Part shown: positions 1-8,391 of the stretch, piece after piece
Layout: each line of letters opens with the position of its first letter
Position numbering within the stretch: position 1 is the first letter of the stretch
NCBI RefSeq assembly: GCF_011064615.1
Contig: NZ_JAALJH010000077.1
Location: forward strand, 1 to 45,400
Reading direction: 5' to 3'
Source: Aquisphaera insulae
GTDB lineage: Bacteria > Planctomycetota > Planctomycetia > Isosphaerales > Isosphaeraceae
DNA length: 45,400 nt
Program-made: the position numbers and the translations under genes
The notes under the pieces: generated by a model
Seen by the model: the letters and a program-made list of their open reading frames with translations, nothing else
What the model was told of the DNA's origin: nothing
Databases searched by the model: none

Positions 1-22
1 CGATCGAATTCACCCCCCTGAA

Positions 23-43
23 TCCCCCCTTCGTAAGGGGGGA
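23..43. terminator. Short C/G hairpin, possible terminator of an upstream gene
   Basis: The bases at 23-31 (T, six C, TT) pair perfectly with 35-43 (AA, six G, A) around a three-base loop. This is a nine-base stem with no following T-run on the plus strand. It could end a gene lying left of the window or be a dispersed repeat fragment. Nothing else is recognisable in the first 120 bases. Confidence 0.35.
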
Positions 44-154
44 AGTAAATGCGGGCCGGCTTCCCTGTCGGCGGTAAGAACCCTATTACGGTGAGCTTCT
101 TCCTTGCCGAGGTAATATACTCGCGTGAGCCACCGTCCCCGCAGGATCCCGATC

Positions 155-853
155 ATGCCGAGCCCCGCCAACGACTGGATCGAACGCCTGCCGGACGACC
201 GGCTGATCGCCGAATTCTCGCTCTGGTCGGCGGATCTCCTGCGGCTGGAGGCGGAGATTGCCCGCGTGGAGCCGCACGCGGATCTCTTCCACGTCGACGT
301 GGCCGACGGCCACTTCTCGCGCGCCCTCCTCTTCTTCCCGGATCTGGTCGCGGGGGTGCGTCGTGCCACCGGTCGGCCGATCCACGTCCATCTCATGGTG
401 GCCGACGACGTCTTGCTCGACCAGGCGGAGCAATTCGCGGCCGCGGGGGCCGACCTGATCAGCGTCCACGCCGAGAACGCCGCCGCGGCGGCGGCGTTGG
501 ACCTCCTCGATGACCGAGGGGTCGCGGCCGGCCTGGTCCTGAACGTCGAGACGCCGGTCGCGGCGGCCTGGCCGTTCCTCGACCGGATTCGGTTCCTCAC
601 GCTCCTCGGCACGCCGATCGGCGTGAAGGGCAGGGGGCTCGATTCGCGGTCGATCATTCGCATGATCGAGGCCGGGGTCCTGATCGCGCCGTCGCGGGGC
701 AAGTGCCGTAGGCTCCTCGCCGCGGACGGCGGGATCCGCGAGGAGACGGTTCCGCTCCTCCGCAGGGCCGGGGCCGATTCGGTGGTGATGGGGTCGCTGG
801 CGTTCGCGGCCCCATCGCTCGAGGATCGCATGAACTGGTTGAAGGGCCTGTGA
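155..853 (+). CDS. Ribulose-phosphate 3-epimerase family protein
   Basis: A (beta/alpha)8-barrel enzyme of the RPE family, which interconverts ribulose 5-phosphate and xylulose 5-phosphate in the pentose phosphate and Calvin pathways. Visible family motifs in order are FSLWSADLLRLEAEI (usual S-ILSADF), HVDVADGHF (metal-binding His and Asp), HLMV, SVHAE, GLVLNVETPV, the GRGLD loop, the AADGGI phosphate loop and VVMGSLAF. The family form HVDxMDGxFVPN is altered (ADGHFSRAL), so the substrate could be another sugar phosphate, as in the allulose- and hexulose-phosphate relatives. ATG 155 gives 232 residues, close to the family length. A GTG at 125 is in frame, but a TAATAT box at 113-118 would put the transcript start near it, so ATG 155 is preferred. 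It converges with the next gene. Confidence 0.85.
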   Translation: MPSPANDWIERLPDDRLIAEFSLWSADLLRLEAEIARVEPHADLFHVDVADGHFSRALLFFPDLVAGVRRATGRPIHVHLMVADDVLLDQAEQFAAAGADLISVHAENAAAAAALDLLDDRGVAAGLVLNVETPVAAAWPFLDRIRFLTLLGTPIGVKGRGLDSRSIIRMIEAGVLIAPSRGKCRRLLAADGGIREETVPLLRRAGADSVVMGSLAFAAPSLEDRMNWLKGL

Positions 854-877
854 CCCGCGAGCCCGAAGGTGCGGGGG

Positions 878-2038
878 TCAGGGCCTGCTTGCCACCCGTC
901 GTCCGAATCGCCGACGTGCCGCGAGCGTCGCCGCGGCGATGAGCGCCAGGGCGATCGAGCTCGGCTCGGGGATGACCGAGATGGCCCCGAAGAGGCCATG
1001 GCGCTCGTCGTCGATCCCGGCGGCGAAATAGAGCGTGTTCGGGTCGCCGTTGAGGCCGCCGGTCCCGAACGCCAGGCCCCAGAGGCCGGTGTTCGCGATC
1101 GGCTTGCCGTCGGGGCCGGTGAGCTGGCCGAGGTAGGCCCCCGTCGTCGGGTCGAAGGCGCTGATGTGGCCGTCCTCCTCGTTGCCGACCAGGAGATCGC
1201 CGCCGAACTGGCCGAACGACTTGGGGGCCAGCGCCATCCCCCAGGGCGAATCGAGCGGCCCGCCGTCGGTGTTGGAGGTCAGCCTCTTGATGAGGTTGCC
1301 GTTGAGGTCGAACTCGTTGATCACGCCCCCCCCGGTGGCCTCGTTCTCGTAGGTCACGAAGAGCTTCCCGCCGATGTTCTGGATGTTGTAGACGGTGAAA
1401 CCGCTGGGCAGGTTGGGATCGGTGAAGGAGCCGGCCAGGGAGGTGGCGCCGAACGTGCCGTTGAAGACGTCGATCTTGTTGTTGCGTGCATCCGCGGCGT
1501 AAAGGAAGCTGCTCCCCCCGTTGGTGGCCAGCGCCAGGCCCGTGTAGACGGCCCCCGAGGGGGACACGCCGATCTGGGCGACCGTGCCGGCGGTCGGGTT
1601 CCAGCCCGAGATCGTCCCGTTCAGGTCGGCGAAGAGGAAGAGGGCCTTGCCGCCGTTCGCGAGCACGAAGTCGTTCGACGTGTTGAAGACCTGCCCCGTC
1701 GGGCCGTTCGGACCGCCGACGATGGTCGGCGTGGTGACGACGAGCGGCCTCGCGGTGCCGTCGCCCGTGTAGAGCGTCGAGGTGCTGGTCCCCTGGTTCG
1801 AGACCCAGAACGGACCGCCCGTGAAGGACGAGATCCCCCACGGGTTCTTCAGGTTGGGATCCGTCGTCAGGGCCATCCCGGGGATGTCCGAGACGAGGTT
1901 CGTCTGGATGTAGGAGCCGGCCCGTGCGGCCAGCGGCACCGGCCCGAAGGCCGACACGATCGCGATCGTCACCAGGGCTGGGAATTCGAACCGCCATCGC
2001 CAGGGGCTTTCGGCATGCCGCATGAGGATCGTCTCCAT
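878..2038 (-). CDS. TIGR03118-like PEP-CTERM sorted extracellular protein
   Basis: An exported protein of about 386 residues. A hydrophobic signal segment lies near the N-terminus (PALVTIAIVSAFGPVPLAARA). The body is a beta-rich, probably beta-propeller region with repeated NPWGIS, GLALATNGG, DSPWGMALAP and GLWGLAFG blocks, the pattern I know from the TIGR03118 family. The C-terminus carries a PEP-CTERM signal: VIPEPSSIALALIAAATLAA followed by an Arg cluster, which directs sorting and cleavage by an exosortase. The frame is open to 2170, but the sequence before METILMRHAE is low quality, so the ATG at 2038 is chosen. No exosortase or EPS gene is nearby. The ligand or role is unknown. Family call fairly sure, function not. 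Confidence 0.82.
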   Translation of the reverse strand: METILMRHAESPWRWRFEFPALVTIAIVSAFGPVPLAARAGSYIQTNLVSDIPGMALTTDPNLKNPWGISSFTGGPFWVSNQGTSTSTLYTGDGTARPLVVTTPTIVGGPNGPTGQVFNTSNDFVLANGGKALFLFADLNGTISGWNPTAGTVAQIGVSPSGAVYTGLALATNGGSSFLYAADARNNKIDVFNGTFGATSLAGSFTDPNLPSGFTVYNIQNIGGKLFVTYENEATGGGVINEFDLNGNLIKRLTSNTDGGPLDSPWGMALAPKSFGQFGGDLLVGNEEDGHISAFDPTTGAYLGQLTGPDGKPIANTGLWGLAFGTGGLNGDPNTLYFAAGIDDERHGLFGAISVIPEPSSIALALIAAATLAARRRFGRRVASRP

Positions 2039-2516
2039 CGAAAGTCGAGTTGTCGAAGGGGTGCTCGCCACGGGCCGGTGATCCGGCCGCAAACCAGGAC
2101 GGCTTCCGACGCGGCAGCCCGCCAGCAATCCCCGGGCTTGGGCCGGCACCACGCCCCATCCCCCGACCACACGGCTTGCCGCCAGACGACTTGCGACCGA
2201 ATTGGCCGAACGGTCTGGACCCCGCCCCGGTGCCTCGGTATGTTCTGTCTCGACGCGGACGTGGCCGCAGTCGTCCAGGTATCCCGCAGTCGTCTCGGCG
2301 TTCGCCGTCGATCGGGCCGAGCCCAGACTTTCATGTCAATACAAGTGCAAGTGGGGCCGGTGCCACGGACGGCACCCAGGGGCAAGGATGCCCCGGGCCC
2401 CCTTGACTCTCCTCCATCCCTCCCGCCACTTCCGCCGGGCCCGCCCGGCCGGACTCGCCGGCGCCATTCCTCGCGATTTCCGTCGAGAGCCCTTTCCTCC
2501 TCGATGCCGTGCACCT
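2039..2516. other. Intergenic region between PEP-CTERM gene and feo operon
   Basis: About 480 bases between divergent genes. Open frames here (on both strands) have no recognisable protein character and are taken as GC-rich noise. The right end leads into the feo promoter; the left end must contain the promoter of the minus-strand PEP-CTERM gene, which I could not place. Confidence 0.5.
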
Positions 2517-2544
2517 TATAATTGCTGCTGAGATTGAATCTCAG
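2517..2544 (+). promoter_or_regulatory. feo promoter -10 box with Fur-like 7-1-7 operator
   Basis: A perfect TATAAT sits at 2517-2522; the -35 is weak. Six bases downstream lies a perfect palindrome, CTGAGATT-G-AATCTCAG (2528-2544). Its core TGAGATT-G-AATCTCA has the same 7-1-7 layout as the Fur box core TGATAAT-n-ATTATCA and shares TGA..T at each end. A bound repressor here would cover the transcription start of feoA-feoB. The sequence is seen directly; Fur-type control by iron is inference from position and architecture. A DtxR/MntR-type repressor is an alternative. Confidence 0.55.
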
Positions 2545-2592
2545 TCTGTTGAGCGGCAATCATCGAGCGTCCCAGTCGAGACGAGGCCAGGA

Positions 2593-2868
2593 ATGAAGGC
2601 ATCGGGGCATACCGCGGGGGCGGGAGTCATGGCCGAGGTGGTTCCTCTGGGCTCGCTTCGCGCCGGCGAGCGCGGGCTGGTGGGGGAGATCCTCGGCCGT
2701 TGCGACCAGGTGCATCGGCTCCGGGAGCTGGGCATGCACGACGGGGCCCATGTCCAGATGATCCGGCCGGGCAGCCCGTGCATCATCGGCCTGAGGGGCC
2801 AGCGCCTGGGGTTCCGGATGGACGAATGCGCCTGCGTGCTGGTCCGCCCGATCCACGCCGCATCCTGA
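2593..2868 (+). CDS. feoA: FeoA domain protein, ferrous iron transport
   Basis: A small SH3-like cytoplasmic FeoA protein that assists FeoB. Family features are the opening VPLGSLRAGERGLVGEI, then RLRELGMHDGAHVQMI (the LxxLGMxxG motif), a PGSPCIIGLRGQRLGFR stretch and the MDECACVLV strand. Two starts are plausible: ATG 2593 (91 residues, GAGG six bases upstream) and ATG 2629 (79 residues, GGGAG upstream, nearest to the usual FeoA length). The frame is open further upstream to 2509, but that lies before the -10 box and cannot be translated from this promoter. feoB follows after 61 bases, so the two are probably co-transcribed. Confidence 0.92.
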   Translation: MKASGHTAGAGVMAEVVPLGSLRAGERGLVGEILGRCDQVHRLRELGMHDGAHVQMIRPGSPCIIGLRGQRLGFRMDECACVLVRPIHAAS

Positions 2869-2929
2869 TCCGGGACGGCACCCGCTCGCGGCGGCCCTGA
2901 TTCACGAAGTCTTTCCCCCGGTCCCCTTC

Positions 2930-5182
2930 ATGCCGCCCGCCACGCCACGTAGCCGCTGGACGATCGCGCTGATCGGCAACCCGAACACGGGCAAGTCCAC
3001 CCTCTTCGGGGCGCTTTCGGGCGTGCCCCAGCGGGTGGGAAACTATCCCGGGGTCACGGTCGAGAAGACCCTCGGGACGATCCTCCACGAGGGCATGAAC
3101 TGGACCCTGGTGGACCTGCCGGGGACCTACAGCCTGGCCCCCCGGTCGCCCGACGAGATGGTCGCCGTCGACGTCCTCCTCGGCCGGCTCGACGACCTGC
3201 CCGCGCCGGACGTCGTCCTCTGCGTGGTCGCGGCCAACAGCCTGGAGCGGAATCTCTACCTGCTCAGCCAGGTTCTGGAGCTGGGCCGGCCCGTCGTCGT
3301 CGCCCTGACCATGGGCGACATCGCCGAGTCCCAGGGCGTGCGGATGGACATTCCCGCGCTGGCGGAGCGGCTGGGCGTGCCGGTGGTCCAGCTCCAGGCC
3401 CATCGCGGGATCGGCCTGGACGAGCTGAAAGAGGCGCTGGCGAAGGCCGGCGAGGAGCCCGGCCCGGCCGTCGAGGGGCTCTTCCCCACCCCCTTCCGGC
3501 AGGAGACCGAGCAGCTCGATCGGCTCCTCGCCGGTCATCGCACGCTCGCGGGCGAGCATGGCTTGCCGCGATACCTGGTCGAGCGACTCCTCCTGGATAC
3601 CGGCGGCTACCTCGAACGCCGGCTCTACGGCGACGGCGACGGCGAGGCCCACGCGGTCCATGCCGCGCTCGCCGACGCCAGGGGACGTCTCGCCGCCGCG
3701 GGTTGCACGGTCCCCGCGGTGGAGACCGGTGCCCGGTATGCGTGGATCGCCCGGATCGTCGACGGGATCCTGAGCCACCCGGATGCCCCGGTCGCGACCT
3801 GGGGCGATCGGCTCGACGCGATCCTCACCCATCGGCTCTGGGGGTTGCTGGTCCTGGCGGCGGTGCTGCTCCTGATGTTCAGCGCCGTGTTCTCTTGGGC
3901 GACGGTGCCGATGGACGCGATCGACGCGGGGATCGGCTGGATCTCCGGCCAGGTCCAGGAGCGGCTCCCCGACGGGCCGCTCGTCAGCCTCCTCACCGAC
4001 GGGATCATCGGCGGGATCGGCGCGGTGGTGGTCTTCCTCCCCCAGATCTTCATCCTCTTCTTCCTGCTGACCAGCCTGGAGGAATGCGGGTATCTCTCGC
4101 GGGCCGCCTACCTGATGGACCGGCTGATGGTCAAGGTCGGGCTCTCCGGCAAGTCGTTCATCCCGCTCCTGTCGTCCTTCGCGTGCGCGATCCCCGGCGT
4201 GATGGCGACCCGGGTGATCGAGGACCGGCGGGATCGACTGACGACGATCCTGATCGCCCCGCTCATGAGCTGCAGCGCACGGCTGCCGGTCTACACCCTG
4301 ATGATCGCGGCGTTCATCCCCGACCGCCGGTTCCTGGGGGGCCTGCTCGGGCTCCAGGGGCTGGTGCTCTTCGCGATGTACGCCCTGGGCGTCCTCGTCG
4401 CGGCGATCGCGGCCCTCCTGCTCAAGAGGACGCTGCTGAAGGGCGAGGCGCCGTCGTTCCTGATGGAGATGCCGGTCTACAAGTGGCCCTCGCCGCGGGT
4501 CGTCTTCCAGAGGATGTTCGAGCGCGGCTGGGACTTCCTCAGGAACGCGGGGACCATCATCTTCGCCGTCTCGATCGTCATGTGGGGGATGCTCTATTAC
4601 CCGCGACTGTCCCCGGAGCGGATGGCCCCGCTCGCGGCCGAGCAGTCCCGGCTGGAGTCCGAGCGGGAGCGGGCGCGGGCGGCCGGAGATGCGGAGGAGG
4701 AGAAGTCCGCGGCCGAATCCCTGGCGACCCTGGCCAACCACATCGAGGGCGAGCAGAAGCGTCAGAGCGTCCTCGGGCGGCTCGGGCACCTGATCGAGCC
4801 GGCGGTGAAGCCGCTGGGCTGGGACTGGCGGATCGGCAGCGGCGTGATCGCGTCGTTCCCCGCCCGCGAGGTCGTCGTCGCCACGATGGGCGTGATCTTC
4901 GACGTCGGCGAGGACGTCGAGGAGGACGCGGGCACCCGGCGGCTGGGCGAGGCCCTCAGGTCGGCGACCTGGCCCTCCGGCAAGCCGCTCTTCGACGTCC
5001 CCGTCGCGCTCTCGGTCATGGTCTTCTTCGCGCTCTGTGCCCAGTGCGTGTCCACCCTAGCCGTGATCGGCCGCGAGACCGGGACGTGGACCTGGCCGGC
5101 CTTCACGTTCGTCTACATGACGGCCGCGGCGTACGTCGCGTCCCTGATCGCCTATCAGGGCGGGACCTGGCTGGGACTCTGA
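2930..5182 (+). CDS. feoB: FeoB ferrous iron transporter
   Basis: A 750-residue inner-membrane Fe(II) transporter with an N-terminal G domain. Visible G motifs are G1 GNPNTGKST (about residues 17-25), G2 GVTVEKT, G3 DLPGTYSL and G4 TMGD; the usual FeoB G4 is NMxD, so Asn is replaced by Thr as in the TKxD variants of some GTPases. The membrane core starts near residue 290 and contains the SLEECGYLSRAAYLMD and SFACAIPGVMATR gate segments, the latter replacing the GxGCNVP form of E. coli-type FeoB. A charged, probably coiled-coil insertion (about 560-615, ESERERARAAGDAEEEKSAA) interrupts the core. It follows feoA and is followed after 36 bases by a small Cys-rich membrane protein, a normal feo operon order. 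Confidence 0.97.
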   Translation: MPPATPRSRWTIALIGNPNTGKSTLFGALSGVPQRVGNYPGVTVEKTLGTILHEGMNWTLVDLPGTYSLAPRSPDEMVAVDVLLGRLDDLPAPDVVLCVVAANSLERNLYLLSQVLELGRPVVVALTMGDIAESQGVRMDIPALAERLGVPVVQLQAHRGIGLDELKEALAKAGEEPGPAVEGLFPTPFRQETEQLDRLLAGHRTLAGEHGLPRYLVERLLLDTGGYLERRLYGDGDGEAHAVHAALADARGRLAAAGCTVPAVETGARYAWIARIVDGILSHPDAPVATWGDRLDAILTHRLWGLLVLAAVLLLMFSAVFSWATVPMDAIDAGIGWISGQVQERLPDGPLVSLLTDGIIGGIGAVVVFLPQIFILFFLLTSLEECGYLSRAAYLMDRLMVKVGLSGKSFIPLLSSFACAIPGVMATRVIEDRRDRLTTILIAPLMSCSARLPVYTLMIAAFIPDRRFLGGLLGLQGLVLFAMYALGVLVAAIAALLLKRTLLKGEAPSFLMEMPVYKWPSPRVVFQRMFERGWDFLRNAGTIIFAVSIVMWGMLYYPRLSPERMAPLAAEQSRLESERERARAAGDAEEEKSAAESLATLANHIEGEQKRQSVLGRLGHLIEPAVKPLGWDWRIGSGVIASFPAREVVVATMGVIFDVGEDVEEDAGTRRLGEALRSATWPSGKPLFDVPVALSVMVFFALCAQCVSTLAVIGRETGTWTWPAFTFVYMTAAAYVASLIAYQGGTWLGL

Positions 5183-5218
5183 CAGGCCGACTCGCCCGCT
5201 CGCCCCGGAGGAAATCTC

Positions 5219-5407
5219 GTGGAATTCGGCTGGCAGGACCTCGTCGCGATCGCCATCGTCCTCGCCGCGGCCGGCTACCTGGCCAATCTGGCCGGGTCCG
5301 CCGTCCGCCGGGGAAAGTCGGGGAGCTGCGGGGGCGGATGCGCGAAGTGCTCGACGGGCACGCCCCAGGTGGTCACCATCGGCGGGGCGGCGCCGCGCGA
5401 GACCTGA
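5219..5407 (+). CDS. FeoB-associated Cys-rich membrane protein
   Basis: A 62-residue protein with one N-terminal membrane segment (DLVAIAIVLAAAGYLANLAG), a basic stop (VRRGK) and the cysteine cluster SCGGGCAKC. Size, single TM helix and a Cys knot right after feoB match the FeoB-associated Cys-rich family found in many feo operons. The role is not settled; metal or redox assistance to FeoB is the usual suggestion. Start is GTG 5219 with GGAGG eight bases upstream. Confidence 0.8.
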   Translation: MEFGWQDLVAIAIVLAAAGYLANLAGSAVRRGKSGSCGGGCAKCSTGTPQVVTIGGAAPRET

Positions 5408-5505
5408 TTCCGGGATCGGTGGTCGGTGGGATTCCGCGCGCGGCCGTGGTAGCCTCCTGTTGCGGGCGACGGGAACGACGAGCGGTTTCCTGATGGGGCG
5501 AGCGC

Positions 5506-6963
5506 GTGGCGGGCGAACGATCCTGGTTCATCTCGGAAGACTGGCTGGCCGTCTGGCTGGGTGCGGTCCTGGTCCTGCTGGCGATGCCGGCGGCGGCGGG
5601 GCATGACCTCCTGGGCTGGATCGCGGCCCCGCAGGTCTGGTTGGATCCGACGGCGGCGATCAAACCGGTGTCGAAGGCGTATGCGGGGGTGGCACCGGCG
5701 CTCTCCGCCCTGCTGACGTTCTCCTTCGTCGCCACGCTGGTCGGGGTCGGGGCGAAGGTGCTGGGGTACGACCCGCGGAGGTTCCTGCCGCGCTTCGCGG
5801 TCCTCTACGCCCTGAGCGCGCTCTGCTGGGTCGCGGGGCACAATGCCTACATCGCGGCGACGCCCAACCAGCGGCCGGGGTTCGGGATCTCGTGGTCGCT
5901 CGGCCTCACGGGAGAGGCGGGCTTCCTGGTGGCGCTCGGGGCCGGCCTGGCGGTGAGCAACCTGCTGCCGGGGCTGGCGGCGTGGCTCTCCGCCGCCGCC
6001 CGGCCGGAGTGGTTCATCAAGACCGCGATCGTGATCTTCGGCGCGGCGATGGGGGCGAAGGCGGCCGACGCCGCGGGGCTGATGTCGGCGATCATGTTCC
6101 GCGGCCTGGCGGCGATCATCGAGGCCTACCTGATCTACTGGGCCCTCGTCTACCTGCTGGCGCGGACCGTCTTCGGCTTCAGCCGGGAGTGGGCGGCGCC
6201 GCTCGCCTCCGGGATCTCGATCTGCGGCGTCTCCGCGGCCATCACCACCGGGGCCGCGATCCGCGCCCGGCCGGTCGTGCCGATCATGGTCTCGTCCCTG
6301 GTGGTCGTCTTCAGCGTGGTCGAGCTGCTGATCCTGCCGCTGGCGGCGCGGGAGTTCCTCTGGCGCGAGCCGCTCGTCGCCGCCGCCTGGATGGGCCTGG
6401 CCGTCAAGACCGACGGCGCGGCCCTCGCCTCCGGCACGATCACCGAGTCCCTCATCCGCGCCAAGGCCCAGGGGGCGGGGCTGGTCTGGGATCCCGGCTG
6501 GATGCTCAACACCACGGCCACGGTGAAGATCTTCATCGACGTCTTCATCGGCGTCTGGGCCCTGGTGCTGGCGGTCGTCTGGGCCTACGGGATCGACCGC
6601 AAGCCCGGGGCGGGCGTCCCGCTTCGCGACATCCTCCGCCGCTTCCCCGCGTTCGTGATCGGCTACTTCGCCCTCTTCCTCGCGACGCTCCTGATCGCCC
6701 TCAGGTGGCCGGGGACGATCGCCGGCCTGAAGGCCGCGACGGCCGAGGTCGACCCGCTCCGCGGGCTCTTCTTCGCGCTCACGTTCTTCACCATCGGCCT
6801 GGCCACCAACCTGCGCAAGCTCTGGGCCGAGGGGATCGGCCGGCTGGCGGTCGTCTACGCGGTCAGCCTCTTCGGCTTCATCCTCTGGATCGGCCTGGCG
6901 ATCTCGTGGCTCTTCTTCCACGGCGCCATGCCCCCGACCACCCCGGGGGGACACGGAGGCTGA
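5506..6963 (+). CDS. YeiH-family putative sulfate/sulfite exporter
   Basis: A 485-residue polytopic membrane protein with about twelve hydrophobic segments, recognised as the YeiH/Cons_hypoth698 family (putative sulfate exporters; TauZ is a sulfite exporter of this family). Family blocks include FIKTAIVIFGAAMGAKAADA, the repeated helix pair around SGISICGVSAAITTGAAIRA, WMGLAVKTDGAALASGTI and FALTFFTIGLATNLRKLW. It starts at GTG 5506. The next gene begins one base after its stop codon, so the two are translationally linked. It faces a sulfur amino acid operon, which supports a role in disposing of sulfur oxyanions, but substrate assignment is inference. The first 150 residues are longer than in YeiH proper. 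Confidence 0.85.
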   Translation: MAGERSWFISEDWLAVWLGAVLVLLAMPAAAGHDLLGWIAAPQVWLDPTAAIKPVSKAYAGVAPALSALLTFSFVATLVGVGAKVLGYDPRRFLPRFAVLYALSALCWVAGHNAYIAATPNQRPGFGISWSLGLTGEAGFLVALGAGLAVSNLLPGLAAWLSAAARPEWFIKTAIVIFGAAMGAKAADAAGLMSAIMFRGLAAIIEAYLIYWALVYLLARTVFGFSREWAAPLASGISICGVSAAITTGAAIRARPVVPIMVSSLVVVFSVVELLILPLAAREFLWREPLVAAAWMGLAVKTDGAALASGTITESLIRAKAQGAGLVWDPGWMLNTTATVKIFIDVFIGVWALVLAVVWAYGIDRKPGAGVPLRDILRRFPAFVIGYFALFLATLLIALRWPGTIAGLKAATAEVDPLRGLFFALTFFTIGLATNLRKLWAEGIGRLAVVYAVSLFGFILWIGLAISWLFFHGAMPPTTPGGHGG

Positions 6964-6964
6964 C

Positions 6965-7150
6965 ATGAACGACCACCGACCGCAGCCTGTGGTTGAGCCC
7001 GCACCGACGCTGGCCGACGAGCTGGCGAAGATCGAACACGAGCCCCTGCTGCCGATCGAGAAGGCCCTCATCGCCGGCAGCCTGACCCTCGGCCTGGTGC
7101 TGCTGGGGATCCTGCTCTGGATCAGCGCGACGTTCTACCCGGTCCGGTAG
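6965..7150 (+). CDS. Small single-span membrane protein, probable YeiH partner
   Basis: Sixty-one residues: a hydrophilic, Pro- and Glu-containing N-terminal half (TLADELAKIEHEPLLPIEK) then one membrane helix (AGSLTLGLVLLGILLWISAT) and a short FYPVR tail. The ATG lies one base after the exporter's stop, indicating coupled translation. I do not recognise a named family. The tight linkage suggests a small regulatory or assembly subunit of the exporter. Confidence 0.75.
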   Translation: MNDHRPQPVVEPAPTLADELAKIEHEPLLPIEKALIAGSLTLGLVLLGILLWISATFYPVR

Positions 7151-7179
7151 CGACGAAGGAAGATCGGGCGGGACGCGGC

Positions 7180-8340
7180 TCACGCGTCCCTCAAAGCTTG
7201 CTCCAGGTCTCCACGCAGGTCGTCCGCGTCCTCGATCCCGACGCTCAGGCGGATCAGGCCGTCGTCCACGCCCCGGGCGGAGCGGATGTCGGCGGGGATG
7301 CTCGCGTGGGTCATGGTCGCGGGATGGCAGACCAGGGACTCGACGCCGCCGAGGCTCTCGGCGAGGCTGAACAGCCTGGTCCGCGTCAGGAATCGGCGGG
7401 CGGCGGGGCCGCCCCCCTCGACCCGGATGCTGATCATGCCGCCGAAGTCCTTCATCTGGCGGGCGGCGAGGGCGTGGCCGGGGTCGTCGGGCAGGCCGGG
7501 ATAGTAGACGCGCTCGACCCGCGGATGCTCCAGCAGCCAGGCCGCGAGTGCCCGGGCGTTGGCGCAGTGCCGATCCATCCGTACGGCCAGGGTCTTCAGC
7601 CCTCGGAGCGTGAGCCAGGCGTCGAACGGGCCGGGGACGCCCCCCGCGGCGTTCTGGTAGAACTTGATCGGCTCGATCAGGTCGCGGCGGCCGGCCACGG
7701 CACCGCCGACCACGTCGGAGTGGCCGCCGATGTACTTCGTCGTCGAGTGCACGACGAGGTCCGCCCCCAGCGCGATCGGCTGCTGGAGGTAGGGCGAGGC
7801 GAACGTGTTGTCCACGGCCAGGATCGCCCCCCCGCGGTGGGCCGCCTCGGCAATCGCGGCGATGTCCAGGATCCGGAGCAGGGGATTCGTCGGCGACTCG
7901 ATCCAGACGAGCTTCGTCCGCGGCGTCAGGAGCGCGGCGAATGCTTCCGGGCGCGGGTCGTCCGTGTAACGCGCGACGATGCCGAGCGGCCGGTAGACCT
8001 TCTCGAGCAGGCGATACGTGCCGCCGTAGAGGTCGCTGGCGGCGACGACCTCGTCGCCGGGCTTCAGGAGCGAGAGCACCGCCGACGTCGCGGCCAGGCC
8101 CGAGGCGAAGGCGAGCCCCCGCTCGGCCCCCTCCAGCGAGGCCAGGCAGGTCTCGAGCGCCGCACGCGTCGGGTTGCCGCTCCGCGAGTACTCGAAGCCC
8201 CTGTGCTCGCCGGGGGCGGACTGGGTGAAGGTGGAGGTCGCGTAGATCGGCACGACGGTGGCCCCGGTCGCGGGGTCCGCGTCCTGGCCGTCGTGGATGG
8301 CACGGGTGGAGAAGCCGGCCCGGCGATGGTCTGCGCTCAT
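7180..8340 (-). CDS. Cystathionine gamma-synthase / gamma-lyase family PLP enzyme
   Basis: A 386-residue fold-type I PLP enzyme of the Cys/Met metabolism family. Motifs: STRAIHDGQ at the N-terminus, the YSRSGNPTR substrate loop (residues 51-59), AFASGLAAT (PLP phosphate contact), SPTNPLLRILDI, AVDNTFASPYLQQP with the PLP-binding Asp near 177, and STTKYIGGHSDVVGG with the Schiff-base Lys at 202. Start ATG 8340 is chosen over 8352 because a GAGG sits just upstream of it. It is the last gene of a minus-strand operon, 51 bases after a cystathionine beta-synthase; together they would run transsulfuration from homocysteine to cysteine if this is the lyase. Synthase and lyase cannot be told apart by eye. 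Confidence 0.93.
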   Translation of the reverse strand: MSADHRRAGFSTRAIHDGQDADPATGATVVPIYATSTFTQSAPGEHRGFEYSRSGNPTRAALETCLASLEGAERGLAFASGLAATSAVLSLLKPGDEVVAASDLYGGTYRLLEKVYRPLGIVARYTDDPRPEAFAALLTPRTKLVWIESPTNPLLRILDIAAIAEAAHRGGAILAVDNTFASPYLQQPIALGADLVVHSTTKYIGGHSDVVGGAVAGRRDLIEPIKFYQNAAGGVPGPFDAWLTLRGLKTLAVRMDRHCANARALAAWLLEHPRVERVYYPGLPDDPGHALAARQMKDFGGMISIRVEGGGPAARRFLTRTRLFSLAESLGGVESLVCHPATMTHASIPADIRSARGVDDGLIRLSVGIEDADDLRGDLEQALRDA

Positions 8341-8391
8341 CGGTCGCCTCATGGGGGACGGTAGGGAACCAGCGTTCCGCGATGCGATTCC

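Noticed and set aside
2039..2170. 44-residue N-terminal extension of the PEP-CTERM protein
   Set aside because: The added sequence is Arg/Pro/Gly-rich and lies before a normal signal peptide; no ribosome site seen.
2783..4789. 668-codon minus-strand open frame over feoB
   Set aside because: It is antisense to a certain gene and its sequence (long runs of Arg, Asp, Gly, Glu, Pro) is what GC-rich coding DNA gives on the opposite strand.
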